32,075 nt of DNA, taken from assembly GCA_002722175.1 (NCBI GenBank), contig PBKU01000012.1:11723-43797 (forward strand), written 5' to 3'. A program made the position numbers and the translations under genes. This document shows positions 1 through 7,708 of this stretch, one piece after another; position 1 is the stretch's first letter, and every line of letters starts with the position of its first letter. The notes below the pieces were generated by a model. That model saw nothing but the letters and a program-made list of their open reading frames with translations. It did not search any database and was not told the origin of the DNA. Source of the DNA: Magnetovibrio sp. (GTDB lineage Bacteria > Pseudomonadota > Alphaproteobacteria > Rhodospirillales > Casp-alpha2).

Positions 1-165
1 CTTCTCCGTGACAAGCTTGCAAGCTTAAAAAACTGGAAGAACCCACTGGGACTCCCGTTAACGGTCGAAGAATCTGGCGATATTTCGAGAGAGTATGTCT
101 TCGTGACCATAAAAGACGGTGACTTCAAGCTATGGTGGGAACCGAAGGGTGGTTTCGTTCAATAG
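1..165 (+). CDS. C-terminal end of a probable Liv-type ABC substrate-binding protein (5' end outside window)
   Basis: The open frame runs from base 1 to a TAG at 163-165 and gives 54 residues ending GGFVQ. The segment EYVFVTIKDGDFKLW resembles the closing strand of type I periplasmic binding proteins of the LivJ/LivK kind, which end with an aromatic-rich strand followed by a DG turn. It sits directly upstream of livH, livM, livG and livF, where such a protein normally lies. It would bind the substrate in the periplasm and deliver it to the LivHM permease. Only the tail is visible, so the family call rests on context plus this short motif. Confidence 0.55.
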   Translation, partial: LLRDKLASLKNWKNPLGLPLTVEESGDISREYVFVTIKDGDFKLWWEPKGGFVQ

Positions 166-198
166 GAGGTTTTTTTCTTCTATTACGTCTGTCTTACA

Positions 199-226
199 GG
201 ATCCGCAGCTAAAATGCTGCGGATCC
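199..226 (+). terminator. Stem-loop between binding-protein gene and livH (attenuator or mRNA-stabilising hairpin)
   Basis: GGATCCGCAGC at 199-209 pairs perfectly with GCTGCGGATCC at 216-226 around a 6-nt loop (11 bp). It is followed by CTAAAAAGCC rather than a T tract, so it is not a classical Rho-independent terminator. It lies 34 nt after the upstream stop and 65 nt before livH. In many ABC operons a hairpin here keeps binding-protein mRNA in excess over permease mRNA; that role is inferred. Confidence 0.6.
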
Positions 227-291
227 CTAAAAAGCCAAAGTGAGATAGTGGCCTATCTGGTTGATGCTACTGTTTTCACAAAGGGAAGAGC

Positions 292-1203
292 ATGATTTTC
301 GACGAATACTTCATTGTGGATTTTTTCCAGACGGGCATTGATGGCATTATGCTAGGTTCAGTCTACGCCCTTATGGCCATAGGGTTTGCACTTATTTGGG
401 GTCTATTGGGTATCCTTAATCTTGCCCACGGCCAGACTGTTGCCTTTGGCATGTTTGCTGGGATGATCACATCGACAACTCTCAATTTACCGGTCCCAAT
501 CGCTTTTGCGTGCGCTGTAGTCACAGGGGTTCTTATTAGCCTAATTATTGAACGCCTTTGCTACCGACCAATCCGTCGAGCCCATGAGTTGGTGCCTATG
601 ATAGCAACACTTGGCTTCTGGATAGCAACCGAAGAAATGCTTCAGAAGGTTTATTTTCATCTTTACTTCCACGACTACACGAAGTTTCCCAATCCTTACA
701 CCTTTCTCAGCCTTGATGTTGGTGAGTTTAGGATCCGTTTTGATTATGTGTTAACTACCCTTGTGGCGGCACTGCTCGTAGGAATCTTGTATTATATTAT
801 ATATAAAACCCGTCTGGGCATGGCATTGCGGATGGTTGCTGCGGGCCATGATGTCGCTCACTTAATGGGTGTTGATGTATTAAAAACACTGCGATACGCA
901 TTTGTAATAGCGGGCGCCTTTGGTGCTTCGGCCGGTTACTTATTAGGGCTAGTGGCAAACATGGCCAACCCTTACGCGGGATCGGTCGCAACGGTAAAAG
1001 GTTTGTTCACAATGATCCTAGGAGGCGCAGGAAGTATACCCGGCGCGATCGTTGGCGGCATGATCCTCGGTTTTATGGAGTTACAAAGTGCATTTTTGTT
1101 GTCATTTGCCTACCGTGATGCGATTGCCATGGGGGTTTTATTCCTGCTTCTCGTGTTCCGACCTCATGGCCTATTCGGCACTAAGGTCGAAGAGAAAATT
1201 TAG
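292..1203 (+). CDS. livH: LivH-type branched-chain amino acid ABC transporter permease
   Basis: 303 residues, the usual LivH length, hydrophobic throughout. The N-terminal stretch GIDGIMLGSVYALMAIGFAL and the motif NLAHGQ (about residues 44-49) are characteristic of LivH, as is the C-terminal segment MILGGAGSIPGAIVGG followed by FRPHGLFG. It forms the inner-membrane pore with LivM and is powered by LivG and LivF. The start is supported by GGGAAGAG just upstream. The stop is followed 9 nt later by livM with AGGAG spanning the junction, so the two are co-translated. The substrate cannot be read from the sequence; Liv-type systems also carry urea, amides and other small solutes. Confidence 0.93.
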   Translation: MIFDEYFIVDFFQTGIDGIMLGSVYALMAIGFALIWGLLGILNLAHGQTVAFGMFAGMITSTTLNLPVPIAFACAVVTGVLISLIIERLCYRPIRRAHELVPMIATLGFWIATEEMLQKVYFHLYFHDYTKFPNPYTFLSLDVGEFRIRFDYVLTTLVAALLVGILYYIIYKTRLGMALRMVAAGHDVAHLMGVDVLKTLRYAFVIAGAFGASAGYLLGLVANMANPYAGSVATVKGLFTMILGGAGSIPGAIVGGMILGFMELQSAFLLSFAYRDAIAMGVLFLLLVFRPHGLFGTKVEEKI

Positions 1204-1212
1204 GAGCCGATA

Positions 1213-2199
1213 ATGGATTACTGGTTTACCATCGTTTCCCTAGCTTGTATCAACTCTATACTCGCATGGAGCGTCTACTCCAGTTACATGACTGGAATCG
1301 TATCCCTCGGCCAGGCTGGTTTTTTTGCGATTGGTGCTTTCACGGCAGCGTCTTTGACTGCTATCTACGACTGGCACATTTTACCGGCGACTTTAGTCGG
1401 TGCACTGGCTGGAGCGCTGGTTGGACTCGCGGTTGCGCTCCCGTTACTGCGGGTGCGCGGGTTGCATCTTACTATCGCAACAGTAGCCTTTGTCGAAGTG
1501 GTTCGTGTCGTGTTACATAATATGAAGTATGGTCGTGAAGGAACCTTCACGGTAGCCGATGAAGTATCTCGGCAGTTGCCTTGGATTGGGCCGGATGGAC
1601 CATTGGGATTTCGGCATATCACCTATTTAGTAAAGAATGATATTTCACCTGGCGAGTTTGCTGCTTGGCTTGTGTTGCTGGTAGTGATATTTGGAATTTA
1701 CTTCTCAATCCTTGAGCGATCACGCCTCGGATACGCACTTCGAGCAGTTGAGGAGGATGAAATTGCTGCTCAGGGAGTGGGCTTGTCTCACAATTATTTG
1801 AAGGTCTTCGCCTTTACAATCGGTGCTGCCATTGCGGCCATTGCTGGATCCCTTTACGCTCACTTATTGACCTTTATTACCGGGCACGATTTTGACATAC
1901 CTCTTACCGTAATGGTGCTAGCGTATGTTGTTATAGGCGGTGGGCAGACCTTCTGGGGGCCCTTTCTCGGAGCATTAATCTTTACGCTGCTACCTGAAAT
2001 AGCTCGGTTCACCAAGGAATTCCGTTTAGAGATTTTTGGAATAGCCATGTTATTGACCATGATCTATCGCGAGCATGGGTTACTTACCAAGACGCTAGTA
2101 CGCAAATGGGAGGCGCGTGCGGTTGCTTTTATTCAACAAAAATTTATTTTTGGAAGATCAAATTTGAGGTCTTCCGATTCGTCACCACCAAAAAACTAG
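1213..2199 (+). CDS. livM: LivM-type branched-chain amino acid ABC transporter permease
   Basis: 328 residues. The LivM hallmark SLGQAGFFAIGAFTAA lies near residues 34-49, followed by LPLLRVRGLHLTIATVAFVE and the cytoplasmic loop ERSRLGYALRAVEEDEIAAQGVG, which contacts the ATPases in this family. The C terminus reads IYREHGLL and is followed by a polar tail of about 35 residues. It pairs with the LivH just upstream. Start ATG at 1213 has AGGAG at the upstream stop. An AGAGGAGG sequence at its end serves the next gene 15 nt downstream, showing tight operon organisation. Confidence 0.93.
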   Translation: MDYWFTIVSLACINSILAWSVYSSYMTGIVSLGQAGFFAIGAFTAASLTAIYDWHILPATLVGALAGALVGLAVALPLLRVRGLHLTIATVAFVEVVRVVLHNMKYGREGTFTVADEVSRQLPWIGPDGPLGFRHITYLVKNDISPGEFAAWLVLLVVIFGIYFSILERSRLGYALRAVEEDEIAAQGVGLSHNYLKVFAFTIGAAIAAIAGSLYAHLLTFITGHDFDIPLTVMVLAYVVIGGGQTFWGPFLGALIFTLLPEIARFTKEFRLEIFGIAMLLTMIYREHGLLTKTLVRKWEARAVAFIQQKFIFGRSNLRSSDSSPPKN

Positions 2200-2214
2200 A
2201 GGAGGAAACAGACT

Positions 2215-2865
2215 ATGACTGTCCATAAACCTAGAATACTACTAACGACAATGGCAGCGGCGATACTCATCGCCCTCTCAACTGCGCCAGCTGATGCGGC
2301 AAAATTCAAGCTTGATCAAAAGGGAATTGACTCGGCGGTTGCTCATGGGAAGGCCAACTTTGATAAAGACGCAACAGCTTTCCGTTGGGACTATCTCAGC
2401 AATCTCCCGTATGGCTATCCTAAGGTTCTGATGCGTACCGAACATCTCGCTATATCCGATTATGTGCGTCGCTCAGAATTCCAACGCAAGTATGGTAGCC
2501 AGCGGGCCCATAAGCTGAACGAAGCACGTATAAAGAGTGCCCAAAGCGAAGTTGATGGGAAGCTGCAGTTCGTTGTTACTCTTTATGGTGCGGAGGCTGA
2601 CTTTATGAAAGCATACGGGTTTCACCTGATGGCCAATGGAAAACACCTGATGCCAGCCTATGTCGATATGCCGGTAACAGGAGAAAATTCGGGCTTTAAA
2701 GGACGTCTCGCGTACATGGCGACAGTATTCGTTGATTTTACGACCGATGGCCTATCCGGCAATGAAAAGGTAACTTTTATAGTTGATGCGCCAAAGGGGG
2801 CCGGTCCCTCGGGAGCTCGGGATACGGATTATAAGTTGCCCTTCGACTTAAGTAAGGTGAAATAA
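2215..2865 (+). CDS. Secreted protein of unknown function within the liv operon
   Basis: 216 residues, not recognised as a known family. A clear Sec signal peptide is present: positive residues H4-K5-R7, a hydrophobic core over about 8-22, and a probable cut after ADA at residue 28. The mature part of about 188 residues is polar and mixed charge. It has a beta-rich-looking C-terminal half (FVVTLYG, GFHLMANGKHLMP, MATVFVDF, KVTFIVDAPKG) and ends YKLPFDLSKVK. It carries no cysteine and no lipobox, so it should be soluble in the periplasm. A strong GAGGAGG lies 9 nt before the ATG. Its place between two LivHM pairs suggests it assists the importer, for example in ligand handling; that is inference only. 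Confidence 0.8.
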   Translation: MTVHKPRILLTTMAAAILIALSTAPADAAKFKLDQKGIDSAVAHGKANFDKDATAFRWDYLSNLPYGYPKVLMRTEHLAISDYVRRSEFQRKYGSQRAHKLNEARIKSAQSEVDGKLQFVVTLYGAEADFMKAYGFHLMANGKHLMPAYVDMPVTGENSGFKGRLAYMATVFVDFTTDGLSGNEKVTFIVDAPKGAGPSGARDTDYKLPFDLSKVK

Positions 2866-2901
2866 CGGGCATAAAAGAAATGACGGACACAAAGGCTTAA
2901 T

Positions 2902-2940
2902 TCCTTTGCATCATGCAATTTGGGTGGTGCAATCAAAGGA
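2902..2940 (+). other. Imperfect stem-loop in the gap before the second livH
   Basis: TCCTTTGCATCA at 2902-2913 pairs with TGGTGC at 2925-2930 and AAAGGA at 2935-2940. One G-T wobble and a 4-nt bulge (2931-2934) interrupt the stem, and the loop is 11 nt. The gap of 212 nt is the largest inside the operon, so an internal regulatory or processing element is plausible. No T tract follows. Confidence 0.4.
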
Positions 2941-3077
2941 GTTTTCAAGCTTGAAGTGGCCGTCGGGTCTGTGAAATTACGAAACTACCTTTGCGGTTGT
3001 AGATGAAGGCGTCCAGAGTAGTTTGGGTTGCTACGCCGCTTTTGACGGTGGGGCAGGCGAATAGCTGAGAGACCTTT

Positions 3078-3956
3078 GTGATGCTTGATTTTTTTCAGAA
3101 TACATTGGATGGGGCAATGGTTGGCGCCTCCTACGCCCTTCTCGGTCTCGGTTTTACTCTTACTTTCGGTGTTATGCGCCGTCTGAACCTGTCCTATGGA
3201 CCGACAATAATGATGGGGGTCTACGCAGGTACGGCAGTAAGCTTGAATATCTACGAGTCTTTGGCTCTTGCTCTCGCCGTGTCGGTGCTTATCTCAATCA
3301 TCGTTGGGCTTTGCATCGAAGGAATTTGCTTCCGAGCCGTAAGGAGCGATAACCCGTTAGCCTCTATGGTGAGTGCTTTCGCAGTCTGGATGGTATTGGA
3401 GGAGATAATTATACTCCTGACTTGGGGCCGGCTTTTTCCAGTAGAAAACCCAACCGGTCTTGCAACTTTAATCGCGGGTCCCATTTCTATACGTGGTGAC
3501 TATCTTTTTTTGTTTATAGTCGCTGTAGTGCTTATGACATTATTATACTGGATGCTTTTTCAAACGACCTTTGGACGCCAAGTTAGAGCTGTCGGTGAAA
3601 ATCCAAAGGCTGCTCGTCTGATGGGAATAGACATTGGTCGGGTGTCGAGACAAATTTTCGTTCTAACTTCTGTATTTGGAGGCCTAGTTGGATTTTTCAT
3701 TGCTGCCAGCATGCATCAAATTACGCCTGGATTTGGCCTTTGGGCAACAGTCAAGGGACTTGTTGTTATGATCCTCGGAGGCATAGGGTCCGTTCCCGGC
3801 GCTGTCCTAGGTGGTTTCTTACTCGGTATAGTTGAACTAAATGCATTGTGGTATCTCGGCGGTGGGTATCGCGATTTAGTTGCCTTCCTTCTACTGTTCC
3901 TGTTTCTCGTTGTTCGTCCGCGAGGACTTTTGGGAACTGGCCGGATAGGCGTCTAG
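3078..3956 (+). CDS. livH: Second LivH-type ABC transporter permease
   Basis: 292 residues with the LivH pattern: TLDGAMVGASYALLGLGFTL near the N terminus, and MILGGIGSVPGAVLGG plus RPRGLLG at the C terminus. It is clearly diverged from the LivH at 292-1203. The usual NLAHG is NLSYG here (about residues 38-42) and is preceded by MRRL. The frame opens at GTG 3078, with an ATG at 3081 as the next codon; only a weak GAGAG lies upstream, so the first residue is uncertain. The stop is followed 8 nt later by a LivM start with a perfect AGGAGG between, so these two form a pair. Confidence 0.9.
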   Translation: MMLDFFQNTLDGAMVGASYALLGLGFTLTFGVMRRLNLSYGPTIMMGVYAGTAVSLNIYESLALALAVSVLISIIVGLCIEGICFRAVRSDNPLASMVSAFAVWMVLEEIIILLTWGRLFPVENPTGLATLIAGPISIRGDYLFLFIVAVVLMTLLYWMLFQTTFGRQVRAVGENPKAARLMGIDIGRVSRQIFVLTSVFGGLVGFFIAASMHQITPGFGLWATVKGLVVMILGGIGSVPGAVLGGFLLGIVELNALWYLGGGYRDLVAFLLLFLFLVVRPRGLLGTGRIGV

Positions 3957-3964
3957 GAGGTCTT

Positions 3965-4900
3965 ATGAGCGAATATATGGTAAGTGTGCTTTCGCTAATT
4001 TGCATCGAGTCTTTCGTCGCTCTGAGCACCTATTTACTGCTTATCACGGGCCAGATTTCTTTTGGTCAACAAGCCTATTTCGGTATTGGCGCCTATATTG
4101 GTGCTATCTGGACAGCCATGTTGGGTCTTGATCTCTCAACCGCTATTTTAGCTGGGGCAATTATCGCAGGCTTAGTTGCGGCGGGGGTCGGGTTAATGGC
4201 CTTTCGCTTGGGTGGTCTCTACTATGCGATCGCTACCTTGGCATTTTCCGAATTAGTTCGTCAAATTTGGATCAACCTGATCTACCAGGTTCCAGTAGCT
4301 GGATTCGAAGTTGGCCCCAAGGGTGCTGAGGGCTTCAAGGACATCCGCTATGTCATCGAAAATGATATCTCAGCTATTCAATACCTTGGCTTGATCGCGC
4401 TTTGCCTCGGCATCGTCTTGATTTTTTTCATCGTTCTCGAGCGATCTCGTCTCGGGCTTTCGCTTCGAATGGTCGAGAATGAGGAAACAGCTGCCGCCAG
4501 TGTCGGCATCAACCCTGTTGCGTACAAAATTGCCGCCGCTGCGATAGCTGGAGCAATCGCAGGTATTGGGGGAGTACTGTTCGCCCACTTTATGACGTTT
4601 ATCGACCCACGCAACTTCGGGGTCATGTTGGGTGTACATTCTTTGGCCTACGGCATGATCGGTGGTCTGGGCACATTCTTAGGCCCCTTGATCGGTGTTA
4701 CTATCGACATTGGACTTTTGGAATCGCTTCGTGTATTCAGCGGTTACAGAATGATTGTGTTTGGTAGCCTAGTTGCATTAATTCTTATATTCCGGCCTCG
4801 AGGTCTTTTAGACGAAAAAACCGTACATCGATTTTTTCAATGGGTCCGCAAACGACTAGACAACCCTAGGAGGGGCGGTAGTCTGGTAGACGATGTATAA
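3965..4900 (+). CDS. livM: Second LivM-type ABC transporter permease
   Basis: 311 residues from ATG 3965, chosen because AGGAGG ends 4 nt before it. A longer frame opens at 3848 but would overlap the livH gene by over 100 nt. LivM features are ISFGQQAYFGIGAYIGA, FRLGGLYYAIATLAFSELVR, and the loop ERSRLGLSLRMVENEETAAASVGI, ending FRPRGLLDEK plus a short polar tail. It pairs with the second LivH. Its last 8 bases overlap the livG start (ATGTATAA), giving translational coupling to the ATPase genes. Confidence 0.92.
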   Translation: MSEYMVSVLSLICIESFVALSTYLLLITGQISFGQQAYFGIGAYIGAIWTAMLGLDLSTAILAGAIIAGLVAAGVGLMAFRLGGLYYAIATLAFSELVRQIWINLIYQVPVAGFEVGPKGAEGFKDIRYVIENDISAIQYLGLIALCLGIVLIFFIVLERSRLGLSLRMVENEETAAASVGINPVAYKIAAAAIAGAIAGIGGVLFAHFMTFIDPRNFGVMLGVHSLAYGMIGGLGTFLGPLIGVTIDIGLLESLRVFSGYRMIVFGSLVALILIFRPRGLLDEKTVHRFFQWVRKRLDNPRRGGSLVDDV

Positions 4901-5675
4901 AAATCCATCTTCATCACCGTTACTCGAGATTGAGGGGCTCAGCAAGAATTTTGGAGCCTTATATGCCATTGACCACTTAGACCTGCATCTAGACAGTGAT
5001 GGGATAACAGGACTCATAGGCCCTAATGGTGCGGGCAAGACAACAGTTTTCAATACCGTTACTGGGATCCATAAACCCACTTCAGGACGCGTTCTCTATC
5101 GCGGCCTAGACATCACTGCTTGGCCGGCCCATCGAGTAGCTAATCTTGGCGTTGCGCGAACTTTTCAAAACCTCAAAATTTTCAAGCGCTTGACCGTTTT
5201 GGATAATATCCTTGGTGCACAGACCAGTCTTCCCCGCATGGCAAGCTGGTTGGGTAAGTTTCGGGGTAAAGCTGCGGATAAAACTGCCACTGACGCCGCG
5301 GAACATGCACTTGTCATGGTTGGTCTAGCTGACCGACAGGGTTCTCTGGCCCAGGAGCTACCGCTTGGCGAGCAACGTCGGCTAGAACTAGCTCGGGCAC
5401 TGGCGCGTGAGCCAGATTTGTTAATGCTAGACGAACCAGCGGGCGGGATGACTCCTCAAGAGACCGAAGACATGGCTCAGCTCATTGAAAAGATAGCGTC
5501 TTCGGGGCCGAGTGTTTTGTTGATAGAACATAAGATGAGTCTTGTAATGAGTCTTTGCCAAAACATAATAGTTCTTAATTTTGGACAAAAAATCGCCGAA
5601 GGTGATCCAGGTGTGGTGCAATCAGATCCTGCTGTCCGAGAAGCCTACCTGGGTTCAGAGAGAGACCATGCTTGA
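4893..5675 (+). CDS. livG: LivG-type ABC transporter ATP-binding protein
   Basis: 260 residues. Walker A GPNGAGKT is at 43-50, the LivG-typical GVARTFQNLKIF at about 86-97, the signature at 156-160, Walker B LLMLDEP at 176-182 and the switch His at H213 (IEHKM). The signature reads LPLGE instead of the common LSYGE or LSYGQ; the Gly is kept. It hydrolyses ATP on the cytoplasmic face of the Liv permease together with LivF. It overlaps the upstream livM by 8 nt and the downstream livF by 8 nt. It is one half of the only ATPase pair in this window, so it may serve both LivHM pairs. Confidence 0.93.
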   Translation: MYKNPSSSPLLEIEGLSKNFGALYAIDHLDLHLDSDGITGLIGPNGAGKTTVFNTVTGIHKPTSGRVLYRGLDITAWPAHRVANLGVARTFQNLKIFKRLTVLDNILGAQTSLPRMASWLGKFRGKAADKTATDAAEHALVMVGLADRQGSLAQELPLGEQRRLELARALAREPDLLMLDEPAGGMTPQETEDMAQLIEKIASSGPSVLLIEHKMSLVMSLCQNIIVLNFGQKIAEGDPGVVQSDPAVREAYLGSERDHA

Positions 5676-6396
5676 CGTAAGGGGGCTTCAAGTCGCGTAT
5701 GGCCAAGTTATCGCTGTCCACGAATTAAATATGCATGTCGAGGAGGGAGAAATAGTCGCGCTGATTGGGCCAAACGGTGCCGGCAAGACCTCAACCATGA
5801 TGGCGGTCAGTGGCCTCGTTCCCGCTAGGACCGGAGAGATTTTTTTCCTTGGCGAAAAAATAACGGGTCGTGCCTGTCACCGTATCTACCGTCACGGCAT
5901 TGTCCAGGTTCCTGAAGGTCGGTTGATCTTCCAAGAGCTTTCCGTCAAAGACAATCTCTTACTCGGCGCAGGTCCGGGGGCAAACTCCTCTCAAACTGCT
6001 GAAGACTTAGAAAGTGTGTTCGATCATTTTCCTACGCTCCGGGAACGGTTTCTAGAGCAAGCTGATACCCTAAGCGGAGGACAAATGCAGATGCTTGCTA
6101 TTGCGCGCGGTCTGATGGGTAGGCCCAAATTATTAATGCTCGACGAGCCATCGTTGGGCTTAGCGCCAAAAGTAGTTAATGAGGTGTTTCGCATGATCAC
6201 GCGACTGAATGAAAAGGGTATGACTATTCTGTTGGTCGAGCAAAACGTTAACAAGGCCCTGAGAATTTGCAAGCATGCCTATCTTATGGAGGCTGGGAGA
6301 ATAGTAGAAACGGGAACGGGTACAGAGTTATTTAATAGCGAGCTTATAGTGAAGTCTTATCTTGGTTCAACAAAATCGCTACAAAAAAAGGAGTAG
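5668..6396 (+). CDS. livF: LivF-type ABC transporter ATP-binding protein
   Basis: 242 residues starting at ATG 5668 inside the end of livG (ATGCTTGA overlap). The sequence begins MLDVRGLQVAYGQ, the normal LivF start; a longer frame from 5581 lies inside livG and is unlikely. Walker A GPNGAGKT is at 34-41, the LivF motif VPEGRLIF at about 81-88, signature LSGGQ at 135-139, Walker B LLMLDE at 155-160, and the switch region LLVEQNVNKAL follows. It forms a heterodimer with LivG to drive uptake. The next gene follows after 8 nt with an AAGGAG site, extending the operon. Confidence 0.94.
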   Translation: MLDVRGLQVAYGQVIAVHELNMHVEEGEIVALIGPNGAGKTSTMMAVSGLVPARTGEIFFLGEKITGRACHRIYRHGIVQVPEGRLIFQELSVKDNLLLGAGPGANSSQTAEDLESVFDHFPTLRERFLEQADTLSGGQMQMLAIARGLMGRPKLLMLDEPSLGLAPKVVNEVFRMITRLNEKGMTILLVEQNVNKALRICKHAYLMEAGRIVETGTGTELFNSELIVKSYLGSTKSLQKKE

Positions 6397-6404
6397 ATAT
6401 TAAT

Positions 6405-6884
6405 ATGTCGTTTCGCCATTACAAAAGTTTTGGAATATTTTTATTAGTACTAAATGCCTTTGCGTTTGTGGAACCTGCAAAGGCGGCAGACAGGCTAATT
6501 GTGGATCACTCAAAAAAACCAATCGATACAACTAGTGGCCTTGGCTATGAGTATACCTTCAAGGTCAAAAGTCACCAAAGCGCTAAGATTGTAGAAGGTG
6601 CAGATTTTATCGTTGCGACGGACATGCCATCCATGCCAGGTGCACATCATATGCCGCACGTCAGGAGTGAACCAGGACATCATCCTGGTACCTACACGAT
6701 AAAACTCGATTTTGACATGCCTGGAGAATGGAATCTTATTCTCAAATTCTCTAAACCTTTCCGTGAACAAGTTGTCATCCGCGATACAGTAGAAAAGTAT
6801 GGTGCAAGCACGGGAAACAAAACCGATCATTCAACGCACAATATGGACCATTCTGGCCACAGCCATAAGAAAAAAAAGGAGTAA
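6405..6884 (+). CDS. Secreted YtkA-like domain protein with His-rich C terminus
   Basis: 159 residues. A signal peptide is followed by a likely cut after AKA at residue 27. The mature part resembles the YtkA/FixH-like beta-sandwich domain: DMPSMPGAHHMPHV at 73-86, then PGTYTIKLDFDMPGEW ending in a hydrophobic strand LILKF. The tail from about 141 (DHSTHNMDHSGHSHKKKKE) is rich in His and Met and looks able to bind copper or another soft metal. Similar domains occur in copper-related and cytochrome-oxidase assembly proteins. Here the gene is the last of the liv operon, 8 nt after livF with an AAGGAG site. A link between the transporter and metal handling is an inference. The fold call is fairly safe, the metal unknown. 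Confidence 0.75.
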   Translation: MSFRHYKSFGIFLLVLNAFAFVEPAKAADRLIVDHSKKPIDTTSGLGYEYTFKVKSHQSAKIVEGADFIVATDMPSMPGAHHMPHVRSEPGHHPGTYTIKLDFDMPGEWNLILKFSKPFREQVVIRDTVEKYGASTGNKTDHSTHNMDHSGHSHKKKKE

Positions 6885-6932
6885 TGCATTTTCGTTATAC
6901 AATGTTTTAGAGGATGATATTCAAAATGCGTT

Positions 6933-6958
6933 AAGCTGAAACGGGTTTCTTTAAGCTT
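6933..6958 (+). terminator. Weak stem-loop after the liv operon
   Basis: GAAAC at 6938-6942 and GTTTC at 6945-6949 form a short stem with a GG centre, and AAGC (6933-6936) can pair with GCTT (6955-6958) outside it. T-rich sequence follows. The loop is tight, so this is only a possible operon end about 50 nt after the last stop. Confidence 0.25.
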
Positions 6959-7024
6959 TCTCTAGGTCACTAAACTTAATTATGTTCATAGTTTCCAGGT
7001 ACTAATAGAATAGAAGGATATAAA

Positions 7025-7654
7025 ATGGAGGATGGAAAACTAATTCTGGTAGGATGGAATCGTTCCCCTTATGCACGACGGGTGGCGGTTTCGCTAAATT
7101 ATTATGGAATTTCCTATGAACAGCGGCATCAGACAGCATGGGAACATTTTGATGAAGTCAAAGAAATAAACCCGATAGTCAAAGTGCCTGCACTAATTAT
7201 TGAAGATGGAAGTTTTATAACAGAGAGCTATGCAATTCTGGATTACCTGGATTGTCGCGTTGGACCTGAGCTTTCACTAATGCCACCGTCGTCACCATTA
7301 CGTGACGAGGTGCGGCGCATAGTTGCGATAGCAACATCGGTGATAGATAAGGGTAGGGAGCTTAGGTACGAAGTCCACTTGAGACCAGAAGAACATTGTC
7401 ATCAACCGTTTGTCGATCGCTGGAGTGCTCAGATTACGAATGCTATTAGCGCTCTTGAAGATATGATTACAAAGCCTTTTGCCGCTGGTGAAAAATTCAC
7501 CCAAGCTGATGTGACGCTAGGTGTCATGTATGATATGATCCAAAACATGCATCCTGAATTGCTGACAGTTGGTAGCTATCCAGGACTGGATCTTAAAGCT
7601 GCAAAGTATCATTCAATGAAAGAATTTCAGCAAGCAGGACTAGGGTATGACTAA
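7025..7654 (+). CDS. Glutathione S-transferase family protein
   Basis: 209 residues, the usual GST length. The thioredoxin-like N-terminal domain shows GWNRSPYARRVAVSLNYYGI, with S14 in the position of the catalytic or activating Ser. NPIVKVPALI carries the cis-Pro, and the glutathione-binding ESYAILDYLD segment follows. The C-terminal helical domain contains FAAGEKFTQADVTLGVM, the conserved N-capping TxAD-like motif. It would conjugate glutathione to, or reduce, electrophilic substrates in the cytoplasm. An AAGGA site lies 6 nt before the ATG. A second GST gene follows 54 nt later on the same strand; the two are dissimilar enough to suggest different substrates or a heterodimer. Confidence 0.9.
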   Translation: MEDGKLILVGWNRSPYARRVAVSLNYYGISYEQRHQTAWEHFDEVKEINPIVKVPALIIEDGSFITESYAILDYLDCRVGPELSLMPPSSPLRDEVRRIVAIATSVIDKGRELRYEVHLRPEEHCHQPFVDRWSAQITNAISALEDMITKPFAAGEKFTQADVTLGVMYDMIQNMHPELLTVGSYPGLDLKAAKYHSMKEFQQAGLGYD

Positions 7655-7708
7655 CTCCTTCGATCTCGACTCTTATAAGGTTTTTTTGGTGTGTTTTAGA
7701 GGCTAATA

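Noticed and set aside
3848..3964. Upstream extension of the second livM frame
   Set aside because: It lies inside livH; the ATG at 3965 has a perfect AGGAGG and the normal LivM N terminus.
5581..5667. Upstream extension of the livF frame
   Set aside because: It lies inside livG; the LivF family begins at the ATG at 5668.
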